NCBI RefSeq assembly: GCF_020283565.1
Contig: NC_060059.1
Coordinates: forward strand, 29,151,838-29,215,837
From: Trifolium pratense
Lineage: Eukaryota; Streptophyta; Magnoliopsida; Fabales; Fabaceae
Length of the DNA: 64,000 nt
Direction of reading: 5' to 3'
Part shown: positions 27,612 through 37,711 of the stretch, one piece after another
Numbering within the stretch: the first letter of the stretch is position 1
Layout of the letters: the number at the start of each line of letters is the position of its first letter
Notes under the pieces: model-generated
Database searches by the model: none
What the model was told of the DNA's origin: nothing
What the model saw: the letters and a program-made list of their open reading frames with translations, nothing else
Translations under genes and position numbers: made by a program

Positions 27612-29665
27612 GGTTTTCTAACTTAGACCCTAGTTAGGTCTAAGTTAGCAAGGTGCACCTTTTGAGTTGGACCAAAATACCCATTCTTTTAATTTTTGAA
27701 AGAATAGAGCAACAGGGGCATTTCTGTAATTTTACATAAAAAAAAAATAATGACACGCGCCCCCACCTTCTTAAAAATTAATAGACGTGGATCCAGTGTC
27801 GCGCGCGTACGGAAGGACCATGGTTACAGACCGTTGATTTCCATCAGACAGCCAAGATGTGATCTCATTAAGGCTGTCTGATTGATCAGACAGCCCAGAT
27901 CATCCTACCATCTTGTCTGCGCCACACTAGATTATAAGCTGGAGAGAGAAAATTTTACTTTTGAAAAAGGCAGCCACGTGTCAGCATATGAATGGGTCTG
28001 CGTGATTTTTTCCATTTTATGCTTTAAACTCGATTATTTCGTCGTAAATTAATTTTTTATTTTTTAATTTTTATACCAAAATTCATAATTTTTTTTTCTC
28101 TACAAATAGAGACTTGGTTTGTTTGATTTGGACACCGAAAAAAAAACGCAATTTTTCACTACTTTAAACTCGATTATTTCGTCGTAAATTAATTTTTTAT
28201 TTTTTATTTTTTATACCAAAATTCATAATTTTTTTTTCTCTACAAATAGAGATTTGGTTCGTTCGATTTGGACACCGAAAAAAAAAAACGCAATTTTTCA
28301 CTACCTTAAATGAGATAAAACGATAATTAAAAACTAATGTTTGCTTCTGAAACCATTTATCTGGTACAATGGTTTCAGAGAGTTGTAATCTGAAACCATT
28401 TTGCTGGTAGAATGGTTTCAGTAAGTTGATTATTAGTTATTTGCTTCTGAAACCATTTAGCTTGTAGAATGGTTGCACATAGTTGTATTCTGAAACCATT
28501 TTACTGGTAGAATGGTTTCAGTGAGTAATTTATTAATTGTGTTTGCTTCTGAAACCATTTATCTGGTACAATGGTTTCAGAGAGTTGTAATCTGAAACCA
28601 TTTTGCTGGTAGAATGGTTTCAGTAAGTTGATTATTAGTTATTTGCTTCTGAAACCATTTAGCTTGTAGAATGGTTGCACATAGTTGTATTCTGAAACCA
28701 TTTTACTGGTAGAATGGTTTCAGTGAGTAATTTATTAATTGTGTTTGCTTCTGAAACCATTTATCTGGTACAATGGTTTCAGAGAGTTGTAATCTGAAAC
28801 CATTTTGCTGGTAGAATGGTTTCAGTAAGTTGATTATTAGTTATTTGCTTCTGAAACCATTTAGCTTGTAGAATGGTTGCACATAGTTGTACTCTGAAAC
28901 CATTTTACTGGTAGAATGGTTTCAGTGAGTAATTTATTAATTGTGTTTGCTTCTGAAACCATTTATCTGGTACAATGGTTTCAGAGAGTTGTAATCTGAA
29001 ACCATTTTCCTGGTAGGATGGTTTCAGTAAGTTGATTATTAGTTATTTGATGAGATTAAGGTAGTGAAAAATTGGGTTTTTTTTTTCTGTGTCCAAATCA
29101 AACGAACCAAGTCTCTATTTGTAGAGAAAAAAAAATTATGAATTTTGGTATAAAAAATAAAAAATAAAAAATTAATTTACGACGAAATAATCGAGTTTAA
29201 AGTAGTGAAAAATCGTGTTTTTTTTTCGGTGTCCAAATCAAACGAACCAAGTCTCTATTTGTAGAGAAAAAAAAATTATGAATTTTGGTATAAAAATTAA
29301 AAAATAAAAAATTAATTTACGACGAAATAATCGAGTTTAAAGTATTAAATGAAAAAAAATTAACGCAGCCAATGAAAGAGTGACACGTGGCCTGCCTTTT
29401 TAAAAAGGCTTCTCTCTCCGCGATTGGGCTTCAGCCACTCGCGCCTGTCGGCGCGTGTGGTACACGCGCTTTGGTTTTGGCAAATAACAGCGTGACACGT
29501 GTCCTGGGGGGGAAAAAAGAAGTGGGGGCGCGCGTACTGTTGCATAAAATTACAGAAATGCCCCTGTTGCTCTATTCTTCCAAAAAATTAAAAAATGGGT
29601 ATTTTTGTCCAACTCAAAAGGTGCACCTTGCTAATTTAGACCCAACTGGGTCTAAATTAGCAGCC

Positions 29666-29668
<3 letters not shown>
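27610..29668. mobile_element. 2.06-kb foldback element with hairpin minisatellite core
   Basis: The ends pair: GGGGTTTTCTAACTTAGACC on the left and GGGGGCTGCTAATTTAGACC inwards from the right. Pairing continues with aggtgcaccttttgagttgg and caggggcatttctgtaattt and their complements near 29540-29640. Next come two ~125-bp subterminal repeats per side (ctttaaactcgattatttcg ... tctctacaaatagaga), direct on each side and inverted between sides. The 202-bp tandem array lies in the centre. GC-rich blocks at 27750-27910 and 29370-29530 pair only partly. There is no protein-coding frame. Confidence 0.85.
28339..29050. repeat. 202-bp tandem repeat, about 3.5 copies, each with four hairpins
   Basis: Copies begin gtttgcttctgaaaccattt at 28339, 28541, 28743 and 28945, giving an exact 202-bp period, and the array stops mid-unit near 29050. 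Each unit is made of four ~50-bp modules of the form CTGAAACCATTT-N6-8-AATGGTTTCAG, an 11-bp inverted repeat around a short loop. That makes about 14 consecutive hairpins. Modules differ mildly (tatctggtac, tgctggtag, agcttgtag, tactggtag) in fixed order, so the 202-bp unit was amplified after the four modules diverged. Confidence 0.93.
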
Positions 29669-29698
<30 letters not shown>

Positions 29699-29702
<4 letters not shown>

Positions 29703-29975
29703 GCGGTGTAACATTACTCAAATATTACACCGGTGTAATTTGATCCCTCCCCATATAGTTACTCAAATATTTTCACTTTTATTGAATACCGTTAATCTTG
29801 ATCTATCTCAAAAACATATCAAACGATTTTAGATTTTTATACAATTCAACATATATGATCTATACAATATAAGCTTTCAATCCAACGGTGGATTTTATAA
29901 AATTTGTATTCGTTAAAGCGTTATTAAGCGGTGTAACATTACTCAAATATTACACCGGTGTAATTTGATCCATCC

Positions 29976-29976
<1 letters not shown>
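29699..29976. repeat. truncated relative of the 398-bp foldback with a terminal direct repeat
   Basis: The phrase ttaagcggtgtaacattact, caaatattacaccggtgtaa, tttgatcc occurs at both ends (29699 and 29925). The middle repeats half of the 398-bp element (tttcaatccaacggtggatt, ttataaaattt). The phrase ttacaccggtgtaa is itself a palindrome. TA tracts lie on both sides. Confidence 0.75.
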
Positions 29977-30012
<36 letters not shown>

Positions 30013-30739
30013 CAAAAGTTTGCATTAAGATACAAGTGTTTTTTTTAATCAACCTTAAGATACAAGTTAAAAAGTTAAATATAATTATTTTTTTTTTGAA
30101 AAATATTGCATTCACTGTATTAAACGATTAAAAATGTATATTTTCAACACAAATTACTTTTCTTTTAAGTTTGTTTTGTTTCATTTGTCCCTTAAATTTA
30201 TTTTTTCATTTTTTTCTATATTTTGGTCGCTTAAGTTATGAATATCGAATACTTTGATCTTTTGAATTACAAACTTTAGATAATTTAGTCATTCCGTTAG
30301 AAATCAAAATATCTTAATATTTATATTTTAAAAGATTTAAGTGTTTCACATTTATAATTTAAAGAATAAAAATGAAAAGAAAAAATTTACTGGACCAAAT
30401 TATCTAATGTCTGTATTTTAAAAGATTAAAATGAAATAAAGAACATTTATAGAACCAAAGTACTCCGTAAAATATAAAATTAACTTAATGTATGAAAAAT
30501 ATAATTTAACACATTAAATAATAAAATTTGCATACAATACAGTCATAGAATGCTATGCAGATTGCAGCCCTGCATGGTGCAGAGGGACTAGACAGAAGCT
30601 TAGCTTGGTGCAGGGTGCAAAGCCAACTTTTCAGGGGGTGCAAATTTAAATAAATAAGGATTATTGGTGCAATTATTAAAATTTGAGTGTGGTCAGCTGC
30701 ACACCCTGGGTCCAACGTGGGTCCGCCCCTGTTTAAAAG

Positions 30740-31224
30740 GAATCAAATGGTTTGTGGTAGTGTCAGAATTTGCACCTAAGCATGTTGATTAAAGTTAGAT
30801 TAGTGATGTTTAGAGTTCATTACTTTTCTTTTGTGGGGTACAAATTCACAGTCCAAAATTGCTTTGAAAAAAGTGTGTACTTTTTACTATATTATTTCTT
30901 TGGCATTTCATTATTAAACATAATTATACTAATTGTTTCTTTGATATGTATGTGTACTAAATTATTGGCTAACTGGTATATTGACTGACACCTTGATGTC
31001 TTGACAGTTTGGGTTTTGGTCCCTTGTATTAAAGAACTAATTTATGGTCCCTTGTTATCTTTTGAAGTGATCATCTTGATCGTCTTGTATTTTAGGTTAA
31101 CCACTGATGTTATAGCACCATCCCCATGGAAGATTCACGTGGAAGGGTAAGTTACTCCTAATTTAGTACGTACTAGGATCATATTGTTTTAAAGCCAAAT
31201 GTTATTCCGACCTTGATCTCATTT
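30740..31224. other. intergenic DNA, no gene recognised
   Basis: Near 31095-31150 the plus strand reads TTDVIAPSPWKIHVEG, with no family I can support. tttggtcccttgtattaaag and tatggtcccttgttatc-like words near 31015-31050 resemble dispersed repeats. Confidence 0.35.
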
Positions 31225-31425
31225 TAATATAGATGGGAGAGGGCCAATAAATCCTAAGGGATTGTAATATTACAATAATCTCATCAATGAACTAACAAGC
31301 CGAGGTTCTTTTGCAAACTAGTTTTACCTTAAAAAGTTCAATTGGAGTTGTCAGCTGCAGATTGGGATCTACCACAAGCACTTGAAGACGAATATGGAGG
31401 ATGAGTTAGTCGAAGAATTATGTAT
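31225..31425 (+). pseudogene. glycoside hydrolase family 1 (beta-glucosidase) fragment
   Basis: The plus strand reads GRGPINPKGL*YYNNLINEL then TSRG, a gap, and [13 protein letters not shown]. In family 1 beta-glucosidases the text is close to G.INPEGI.YYNNLINEL... followed by [20 protein letters not shown]. Only this segment of one or two exons is present, with a stop after NPKGL and another after EYGG. The Asn-Glu acid/base motif that lies further downstream in the family is absent. Confidence 0.75.
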
Positions 31426-31744
31426 GGTTTGTAAACTATAAGATATAGTTTGTTTTATTTTATCTTGTCTTAGATAGGAGATCAAATTAAACAAACTATA
31501 TCTAACACATTGGAAAAAAATGTAGTTATTGTATTTTGTAAATTGTGAGTAATTTATTTTCCCTAAAGTGTATTTTTACTCTATATTTGTGAGTAATTTG
31601 TTTTGAGAATTTGGATGTAACTAGTATTTTTAAGAATATAGTTACTGTACTAAATTTATATGGATCAATTTTATGTATTTTATTGAATAATATGTGATAG
31701 TTATGGATGCAATTAAATTTATATTAATTTTTTTTTTTTAAAAA
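31426..31744. other. AT-rich DNA, no gene recognised
   Basis: ttgtgagtaatttattttcc and ttgtgagtaatttgttttga repeat near 31543 and 31587. There is no other structure. Confidence 0.35.
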
Positions 31745-32116
31745 AATTCACATTAGAAAATGAAAAACTAGGTGAAATACTACGAATTAGAGAGGGAAAA
31801 AATCCCTCACAAAAATACATTCTTTTAAATTAGTGACGGAAATTTGTCCCTCATAAATATTTCCCTCACTATTAGTTACGGAAATGTGTTCTAAAGTTGA
31901 ATTTTGGTTTACAAATAGTGACGGATTTAATCTTTGAGACGGTAAAAATCCGTCGCAAACTGCAACGGATGTCAAAATCCCTCACAAATATTTTGCGACG
32001 CTCAATTTCTTTACGGATTTTGTGCCTCACTAAATCCGTCGCTAAATTAGTTTGTGATGGAATTTGTTGATTTAGTGATGGATTTCTTCCCTCTCTAAAT
32101 TTGATTTTTCTAGTAG
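31745..32116. mobile_element. CACTA-like transposon end remnant
   Basis: Multiple direct and inverted subterminal motifs built on gtgacggattt / aaatccgtcgc occur (31833, 31918, 31950, 32030, 32080). The right boundary reads inwards CTACTAGAAAAATCAAATTT, close to the CACTACTAGAAAA end of plant CACTA elements but lacking the first bases. The left end is not resolved. Confidence 0.5.
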
Positions 32117-32640
32117 TTGATCGTTTATTTTTAGTTCTTTTAATTTATCATAAATTTATATCACTAAATTTTAAATATGAATTTCATTTATATTTTATGA
32201 TTTTTTTTATAAGAGATTTTATTAGTGTCTAACTTAATTAAGAGACCAAAAAGAGATCAAAATATCTAATGTTTGTATCTTAAGTTAATAAACTATCTTT
32301 AGTCAAATAAAAAAAAAATACTATCTGACAATTATTTAATGGACCAAAATGAGACAAAAATGGAACATCAATATAATTTAATCTTTCTGATAAAAAAAAA
32401 ATATAATTTAATCTTTTTAATTTAACTGAGAGTTGTTTCATGATATCAGTCTATCACCTATAGAGGATTTATCAAAAAAAAGTATATCACCTATAGAGAA
32501 AAATAAACCTAACAAACTTTACCACCGCAAAGAAATATAGAAAACAAGTCTTATATAATAAAGAATGGACAAACTTCACTAATTAAGAATACACGCCTTA
32601 TTGGTTTAGGACTGCACTATCAATCTTCCTTGAGATTCTT
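32117..32640. other. AT-rich DNA, no gene recognised
   Basis: A 21-base word (aaaaaaaatataatttaatc-like) recurs near 32371 and 32393. This lies upstream of the chimera and contains nothing coding. Confidence 0.35.
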
Positions 32641-33535
32641 TTAGAGAAGTTATCATAAAAAAAAGCAGGACAAAATAGCATCGATTATGATCACGTATTC
32701 TTATAACGAAATGGACGAAAAATGTTACCGAAGGTTCCTCGTTACTTCGCGACAATGAGAAGGATGCGATACTTTTATATGGAGATTACATTCAATTTTT
32801 AGAGGTCTGTTACACCATTTGTCTCGAGGATTGCGCCTTGGGATACTTACAAGATTTATGCAAATATGAGAGTTGATATGACTTTGGCAGGTTTTGATGG
32901 TTTAAGAATCAAAATATCTGATCAAAGTGTTCTTTTCATTGATGATGAATCTGATGATGAGAGAATAAGCCTTGGATTTATGTGTTTGGTTTCACATGAG
33001 AAAAAAGGAGTAGTTATTTAGACCATCAAAACCAGGTGAAAGAGAAATGGAACAAGATTTGGCTAAAAAATCTACTGAGGCTAAAGTTGTTAGAGTTGGA
33101 ATTGATGTGAGTCAAGTACTTTTAGTTCCTCAAATCTACTTGAGAAGAATGGATAGAAAATAAAGTGTAAGGCCATGGAAAAGTAAGGTTTTATGATATG
33201 CAAAATCTGGTTTTAACTGTTAAATCCAAAGGGTTACTGGAGGCCAACACAATTGTTTGGGACATGGGAAATGAAGAATGGGTAGCAGAACCTAAGGTAG
33301 TAGATGCATTTACCAATGTCAAAGTTGTTCATGTTGAAACAGATCAATGAAAGGGTGGTACAGATTAGTCTGACCAATTTCATTTAATGGAATGCTCATA
33401 CCTTTGCTCTCACTGAATCAGGGAAGCTTTATTGATTTAGGGCTAGAGACAAAGGACAGCTAGGAATTTAACTTGTTGCAAACCAGACGGAAAGGGTAAA
33501 TCCGGAACGGGTGAAATCAATCTTGTTAACTGTTT
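32641..33535 (+). pseudogene. chimeric ANKRD13-RCC1 pseudogene, copy 2
   Basis: 32641-33235 follows the intact ANKRD13 exon (agagaagttatcataaaaaa; SYNEMDEKCYRRF; MRRMRYFYMEITFNF; RVDMTLAGFDGL; SDQSVLFIDDESDDERISLG; RIGIDVSQVLLVPQI-like; MQNLVLTVKSKGLLE) with many frame breaks. Right after ccaaagggttactgga it enters RCC1 sequence: LGHGNEEWVAEPKVVDAF then TNVKVVHVETDQ, and in shifted frames HTFALTESGKLY and RDKGQLGI, LVANQTERVNPERVKS. Compared with copy 1 it retains more of both partners but lacks the short joining piece around 18216-18372. Both copies must descend from one fused ancestor. Confidence 0.82.
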
Positions 33536-34504
33536 GTGCTTCTAATCACCAATTTTTTAAACCATTTTATTTCGTCTAATTTATGATCATCACAATGCAT
33601 AGCATTTAGTGTTTAAATTTCCTTTGTCCATTTTGTAAATATAATCAAAGAATGCAGTGACATAATGGTCCAAGGTAGGTAAAACAGCTAACAAGGGCGG
33701 AGCTAACTATTGTTGTCAAATAGCGGCGCTAGAGCGTAGTAGAATTTGAACAAACTCTTATTGCTACACAACAATACGCTATTGTTTAGTACAAATTGTT
33801 GTCAAATAGTGGTTATAGCAACCATATATCACTATAGCATGTTAGGCGGAATTTGAACAAACTACGATTTTCCGCAATCCACGGTTGACATCATTGGAGC
33901 TAACACAACACAACTGAGATAAGCAAAAGTACACAGCAAAAGTTGATATCTGATGTGGAAAGTGGAAACTGTTGAGTCAAGTAGAATGCCATATTTAAAT
34001 ATGAACATCATTAGGAATGAACTTCTAGTCTTTGATTCATGACCAATTTATTACTCTTTATATTGAAAGCCTTTTGTTGAGTTTAGAATTATTATCTTTC
34101 ATTTAGACCACAAGTTTGTTCAGCTTAATAGTTCATTCTAGATTTGGCAGTTCCTACCTAGGCCAGACATCACAGTATACTATACTGAATCATCATCAAA
34201 TTTTTATTTTCCTGTAAATGATCATATCAGAATCTATTCAACGAAATGAAAAGATAGAATTTTATACTAACTACTATTTCTTGCTAGATGTTAAATCCTA
34301 CAAATTTTGAAATCTCTACTGAATTGGGATGCTGCAACTGCTAAATGTGGAATCATGGCAAAGAAATGCAAATACTTGAATATCACAAAATCCATTACTA
34401 CTACTATCTATTCATTTATAAGTCACAATTCAAAACATAAAACAATTACACCCCCCAAATAAATTCTGTTTACAGCAGCAGATCAGACAAATTTAAAAAT
34501 TAAA
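33536..34504. other. intergenic DNA with a dispersed repeat
   Basis: 33712-33900 carries two versions of ttgtcaaatagcggcgctag / ttgtcaaatagtggttatag with aatttgaacaaact between, a small dispersed-repeat pattern. The rest is unremarkable. The 3' UTR of the B3 gene should lie just below 34505. Confidence 0.4.
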
Positions 34505-34870
34505 CTAATTCTTGGCCCGACGCAGCATGGCGAAATCAAATCGGCCGTTGTTTTGATCCCAACGTAAGCCGATTTGATCTCCTTTCTTCAAATTCCTACT
34601 TTGAACAAAATCTTTGGCCCATCTCTTGGTGAAAGTATGCATTTTTGCAGAAATCCATATCTTGAAAACGAGAGAATGAAGAGTGTCGGTGTCGACGTCG
34701 CGGACTTGAACTTGAATTCCCTGTTTGGTCTGAGCAGCTTCAGCACCACCCAACAAGAAAGGAATGATGAATTTTTGAGCGACTTCTTTCTTCAACAAAA
34801 GCCTACACAAATGGAGACAAACATCACTTGTTTCAAATTTGAAGCTATTTCTGGAATTCCTTAACTCAGA
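34505..34870 (-). CDS. B3-domain protein, 5' end truncated or interrupted by LINE
   Basis: This is a plant-specific B3 DNA-binding domain protein of the small At2g31720/REM-like type, nuclear and probably a transcription factor. The minus strand is open upstream of a plausible start and reads SFKFETSDVCLHLCRLLLKK then EVAQKFIIPFLLGGAEAAQT, VQVRDVDTDTLHSLVFKIWI, AKDFVQSRNLKKGDQIGLRW and DQNNGRFDFAML. These are the successive strands of a B3 barrel. It shares LVFK..., LK.GD.IGL.WDQNN with the 46.5-kb copy. Sequence beyond 34865 is LINE on the other strand, so the authentic N-terminus is missing and no clean ATG is seen. It may be a pseudogene. Confidence 0.72.
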   Translation of the reverse strand, partial: SELRNSRNSFKFETSDVCLHLCRLLLKKEVAQKFIIPFLLGGAEAAQTKQGIQVQVRDVDTDTLHSLVFKIWISAKMHTFTKRWAKDFVQSRNLKKGDQIGLRWDQNNGRFDFAMLRRAKN

Positions 34871-35665
34871 TACACAGTGGGCTCATATCCTCAGAAGTAG
34901 GGTGAAGAGAGGCAGTGATTTCATTAATCATCATGTGTTTTCTTCAATATGGAGTGGCATCAAGGATCAAGCCCATACTATTTTGGAGAACACAACTTGG
35001 CTTCTTGGTAATGGAAGACACATCAATTTTTGGTAGCATAATTGGAGTGGGGTAACTCTTGTTGATATGCTTCACATTCCTCAACATTTGTATAGGCATT
35101 TGCAGTAAACGGTTGCTGATATTAGAACTAATAATCATTGGAATATTCCTATGGAACTACAAGATCTTTTTCCCAACCTTATGACGGGTTAATTTGGATG
35201 CACACAGATTCTGGAGAGATCACTTTGAAAGATGCTTATTTAAATTTTGCTCCAATTGGTCCTAATATCAGTTGGGCAAAATCTATTTGGAATGTTGCGA
35301 TCCCTCCTTCAAAATCTTTCATTGTTTGGAGATTGTTTCACAATAGGTTACCAACTGATGAGAATTTAGCTTCTAGAGGTTTTCAATTACCGTCTGTTTG
35401 TAACTTATGTAACAAGTCTTCTGAATCCTCACTGCATTTGTTTCTGCAATGTTCCTTTGCTACTGTACTCTAGAACTGGCTTGCTTCCATTGTTAATCTT
35501 AACATCGATTTGAACTCATTTTCTAGTGTGTTAATGATCTGCAATGTTACAGTTGCAGCTGCTGTTATCTATATATTCAATGCTATATGGAGTTGTAGGA
35601 ATCTTCTTAGATTTGAAGACATCATTCCAAACCTCAATTCCACAAATGATGAAAACACAAATAAT
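34865..35665 (+). pseudogene. LINE (non-LTR) retrotransposon 3' remnant, zf-RVT region
   Basis: The plus strand reads SDTQWAHILRSRVKRGSDFI, VFSSIWSGIKDQAHTI, TTWLLGNGRHINFW, then after stops LKDAYLNFAPIGPNISWAKS, IWNVAIPPSKSFIVWRLFHN, RLPTDENLASRGF and CNLCNKSSESSLHLFLQCSF. These are the C-terminal part of plant LINE polyproteins, with the CxxC...HxxxxC zinc-binding motif of the zf-RVT domain. RT and endonuclease domains are absent, consistent with a 5'-truncated insertion. Its 5' limit abuts the B3 gene. Confidence 0.87.
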
Positions 35666-36644
35666 ATACTATAAAGTTTATTTTTTTTTTAGTATTAAAC
35701 AAATAATAGACAATTTATTTTCTCTCATTTTCATATGTTAAATATGACCTTTGACTAGACAAAAAAAAAAAAGACTTTTGAAGTCATAATATATCATTCA
35801 CCAAAAATACCGCCAATCGATTACATGCATGCATGAGACCACCAACCAATTATGAAGTTTAAATTAAAAGAATATTAAAATATTATTAAATCATATTTTC
35901 CCATTCTCATGTATTAAATACGACTCTTAGAGTCATGCATATTCATCACTAAAAATACACACAACCAATTATTATATGCATAACACCATAATATATTAGA
36001 ACTCATTCTTCTACTAATTTTTCATGTAATATATGCATAATTTCTTTGATCTCTTTTTTTTTTCTTCATATTTTCTTTTGAATTTTTCTCTTTTATTTTC
36101 TTTCATCTTTTTTGCATACATTCGTAGAAATAAAAGACAATTGTGCAAACTTACGGAATACATTGATACCCAGGGCCGTTTCAATATATTTGGAGGTCCG
36201 GGGCGAATCGAATAAAGAGGCTTTTCTTTTTTGGGTACATAGATGCCTTTTGTTTTTGAAGCAAGAATAAAGAGGCCTTTTAAAGGTGAAATAAATTTTA
36301 TAATATTAATATGTTTTCTATTAAAAAAAATGCAATTTTTAAAAGAGTAATTTTTTATTTAAAATGTAAATAACATCAATAATATAAAAATAGTCATATT
36401 CTAATTGACTTTGATGTTGATCGACATTAAGTAGCAGAATGACCTAAATTAAATTAAAGTAAATAACTTGAGACAAAAATGCATAAACCCAATACAGTAG
36501 TACACCAAGAACAATAAAACTTTAGTAATTTCAACCATTTGTTCATGATAATAATTCAACAAGTACAAAAGATATTTATATAACAAGCAAGTATGTGGGC
36601 ACAAAAAGTGTGCCACATTACGGTATACACTGCACATGCATGAT
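35666..36644. other. AT-rich DNA with a diverged ~180-bp direct repeat
   Basis: 35715-35860 and 35895-36000 share the order of words: ctcattttcatatgttaaat / cattctcatgtattaaatac, tcattcaccaaaaatac / tcatcactaaaaatac, accaaccaattat / cacaaccaattat. 36170-36290 contains gggccgtttcaatatatttg and gaggtccggggcgaat, resembling the end of a dispersed DNA element. No gene is seen. Confidence 0.4.
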
Positions 36645-37110
36645 CATCGATTACTTGGAACATACTCCAATGAGTTTCTGAAAGTCCCGCATCGCCTCAC
36701 TGTTTGCTTCAAAACGAGCGGTGTTTCGAATTTTATTGATATCGAGCCGAGCCTTTTCTCTGAGACTTTGATATTGATAGACCCGACCCTTTTCTCTGAA
36801 ACTTTTATATTGATAACCCTTTGTCGTCATCTGTCTCCAAGTGGAGATAGTGTTCTTGACTTGAAGATCATCAAGAAAAGGAAGATTTTTGGAAGAATTT
36901 TACGGTGATGACGTTGTTAGTGTTTGATGAACATCAAGAATAAATCTTTCCTTTTCCTTTTCTTCAATCTTTGTCGCAGCAATAGAAATGGAAACCAATT
37001 TTCCCTTTTTCTTGAAAATTTTCTGTTTGACGAACAAGGGTTTTGGTGGTTTTTCTGGACGATGAATGGTTTTTTTGGGAAAGAAGACAATTGTATCACA
37101 AGAATGAAGC
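36645..37110 (-). pseudogene. unidentified plant gene, paralogue of 23981-24230
   Basis: The minus strand reads FFPKKTIHRPEKPPKPLFVK, QKIFKKKGKLVSISIAATKI, EEKEKERFILDVHQTLTTSS, a stop near 36907, then LPFLDDLQVKNTISTWRQMT, a stretch with a doubled segment (GYQYKSFREKGR / YQYQSLREKARL), and FEANSEAMRDFQKLIGVCSK*. It is basic and lysine-rich in the N-terminal part. The paralogue lacks the doubled segment. The family is not recognised. One in-frame TAA argues for a pseudogene unless it marks an intron. Confidence 0.55.
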
Positions 37111-37711
37111 AGAGTGAGAGTGGAGAGTGGAGGGAGTGAAGTGGGTAAGTGTTGCGGTGAAAGAGTGAGTGTTGGATGAAAGCGTGTTTTGTGATGAAAA
37201 GAAGAGAGGAGAGGAAAGAACGGCGGAATAAAGCGGTAAAGAGACCGAGGGTGTGAGAAAGAAAGTGTTTGGTTTTTTTTGTTTTGTAAGTGAACATTAA
37301 TTAATGAGCCTCTTCACTTATATAGATTTTTTTCTTAACGGCTAGTTCACATGTCTAATCCAATTTATAACAGTAAAAAAATTGGGTTAATAATAATTTT
37401 TTTATGCTTTATTATTATATTTTTTTGTAATAAAGAAATGATAATAATAAACCATAAAACTCGTATTATTATCATTTTTAAAATCTCATATTCTGGGATT
37501 GTGTCTTTCGGATTTTTCATAAAAAAAATCTATTTTTTCCAAAAAAAAAATCTATTTTTTTATCTTATTTGTGCTTGTTTCAGATTTTTTCAAAAATCAT
37601 TTTAGTAAAAAAAATCATTCCTTTCATCAAAATGAGAATCTATTTTCAATAGATTTTATCAAAATCCATTTTTTTTTTATCATTCATCATCCCTCACCAT
37701 CTTAAAAAAAA
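37111..37711. other. intergenic DNA, no gene recognised
   Basis: 37111-37300 should be the upstream leader of the minus-strand gene, purine-rich on the plus strand. 37500-37700 contains several copies of aaaatctattttttt and its complement. Confidence 0.35.

Larger units (their letters stand above)
27038..30731. mobile_element. hAT-type element, 3.7 kb, with nested foldback elements
   Basis: The element starts CAGTGGCGGATCCAGGACCC and, reading inwards from the right, CAGGGGCGGACCCACGTTGG. It is flanked by a perfect 8-bp target duplication TTTAAAAG (27030-27037 and 30732-30739), the hallmark of hAT transposons. No transposase is visible. The interior is largely made of other repeats: a 398-bp foldback, a 2.06-kb foldback with a hairpin minisatellite, and a third related repeat, each bounded by (TA)n tracts. 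The right 130 bp (gtgcagagggactagacag, gggtgcaaatttaaat) is hAT-like terminal sequence. Confidence 0.88.

Noticed and set aside
28339..29050. CRISPR-like array, given regular palindromic repeats
   Set aside because: Repeats are contiguous modules with conserved loops and not identical repeats separated by unique spacers, and the context is a plant transposon.
29387..29743. 118-codon open frame with plausible start
   Set aside because: It lies in the GC-rich arm of a foldback transposon and runs into a TA microsatellite. No conserved motif.
36917..37297. 126-codon minus-strand frame as the real gene at this locus
   Set aside because: The alternative frame (KKTIHRPEKPPKPLFVK...) is the one conserved in the paralogue at 23981-24230.
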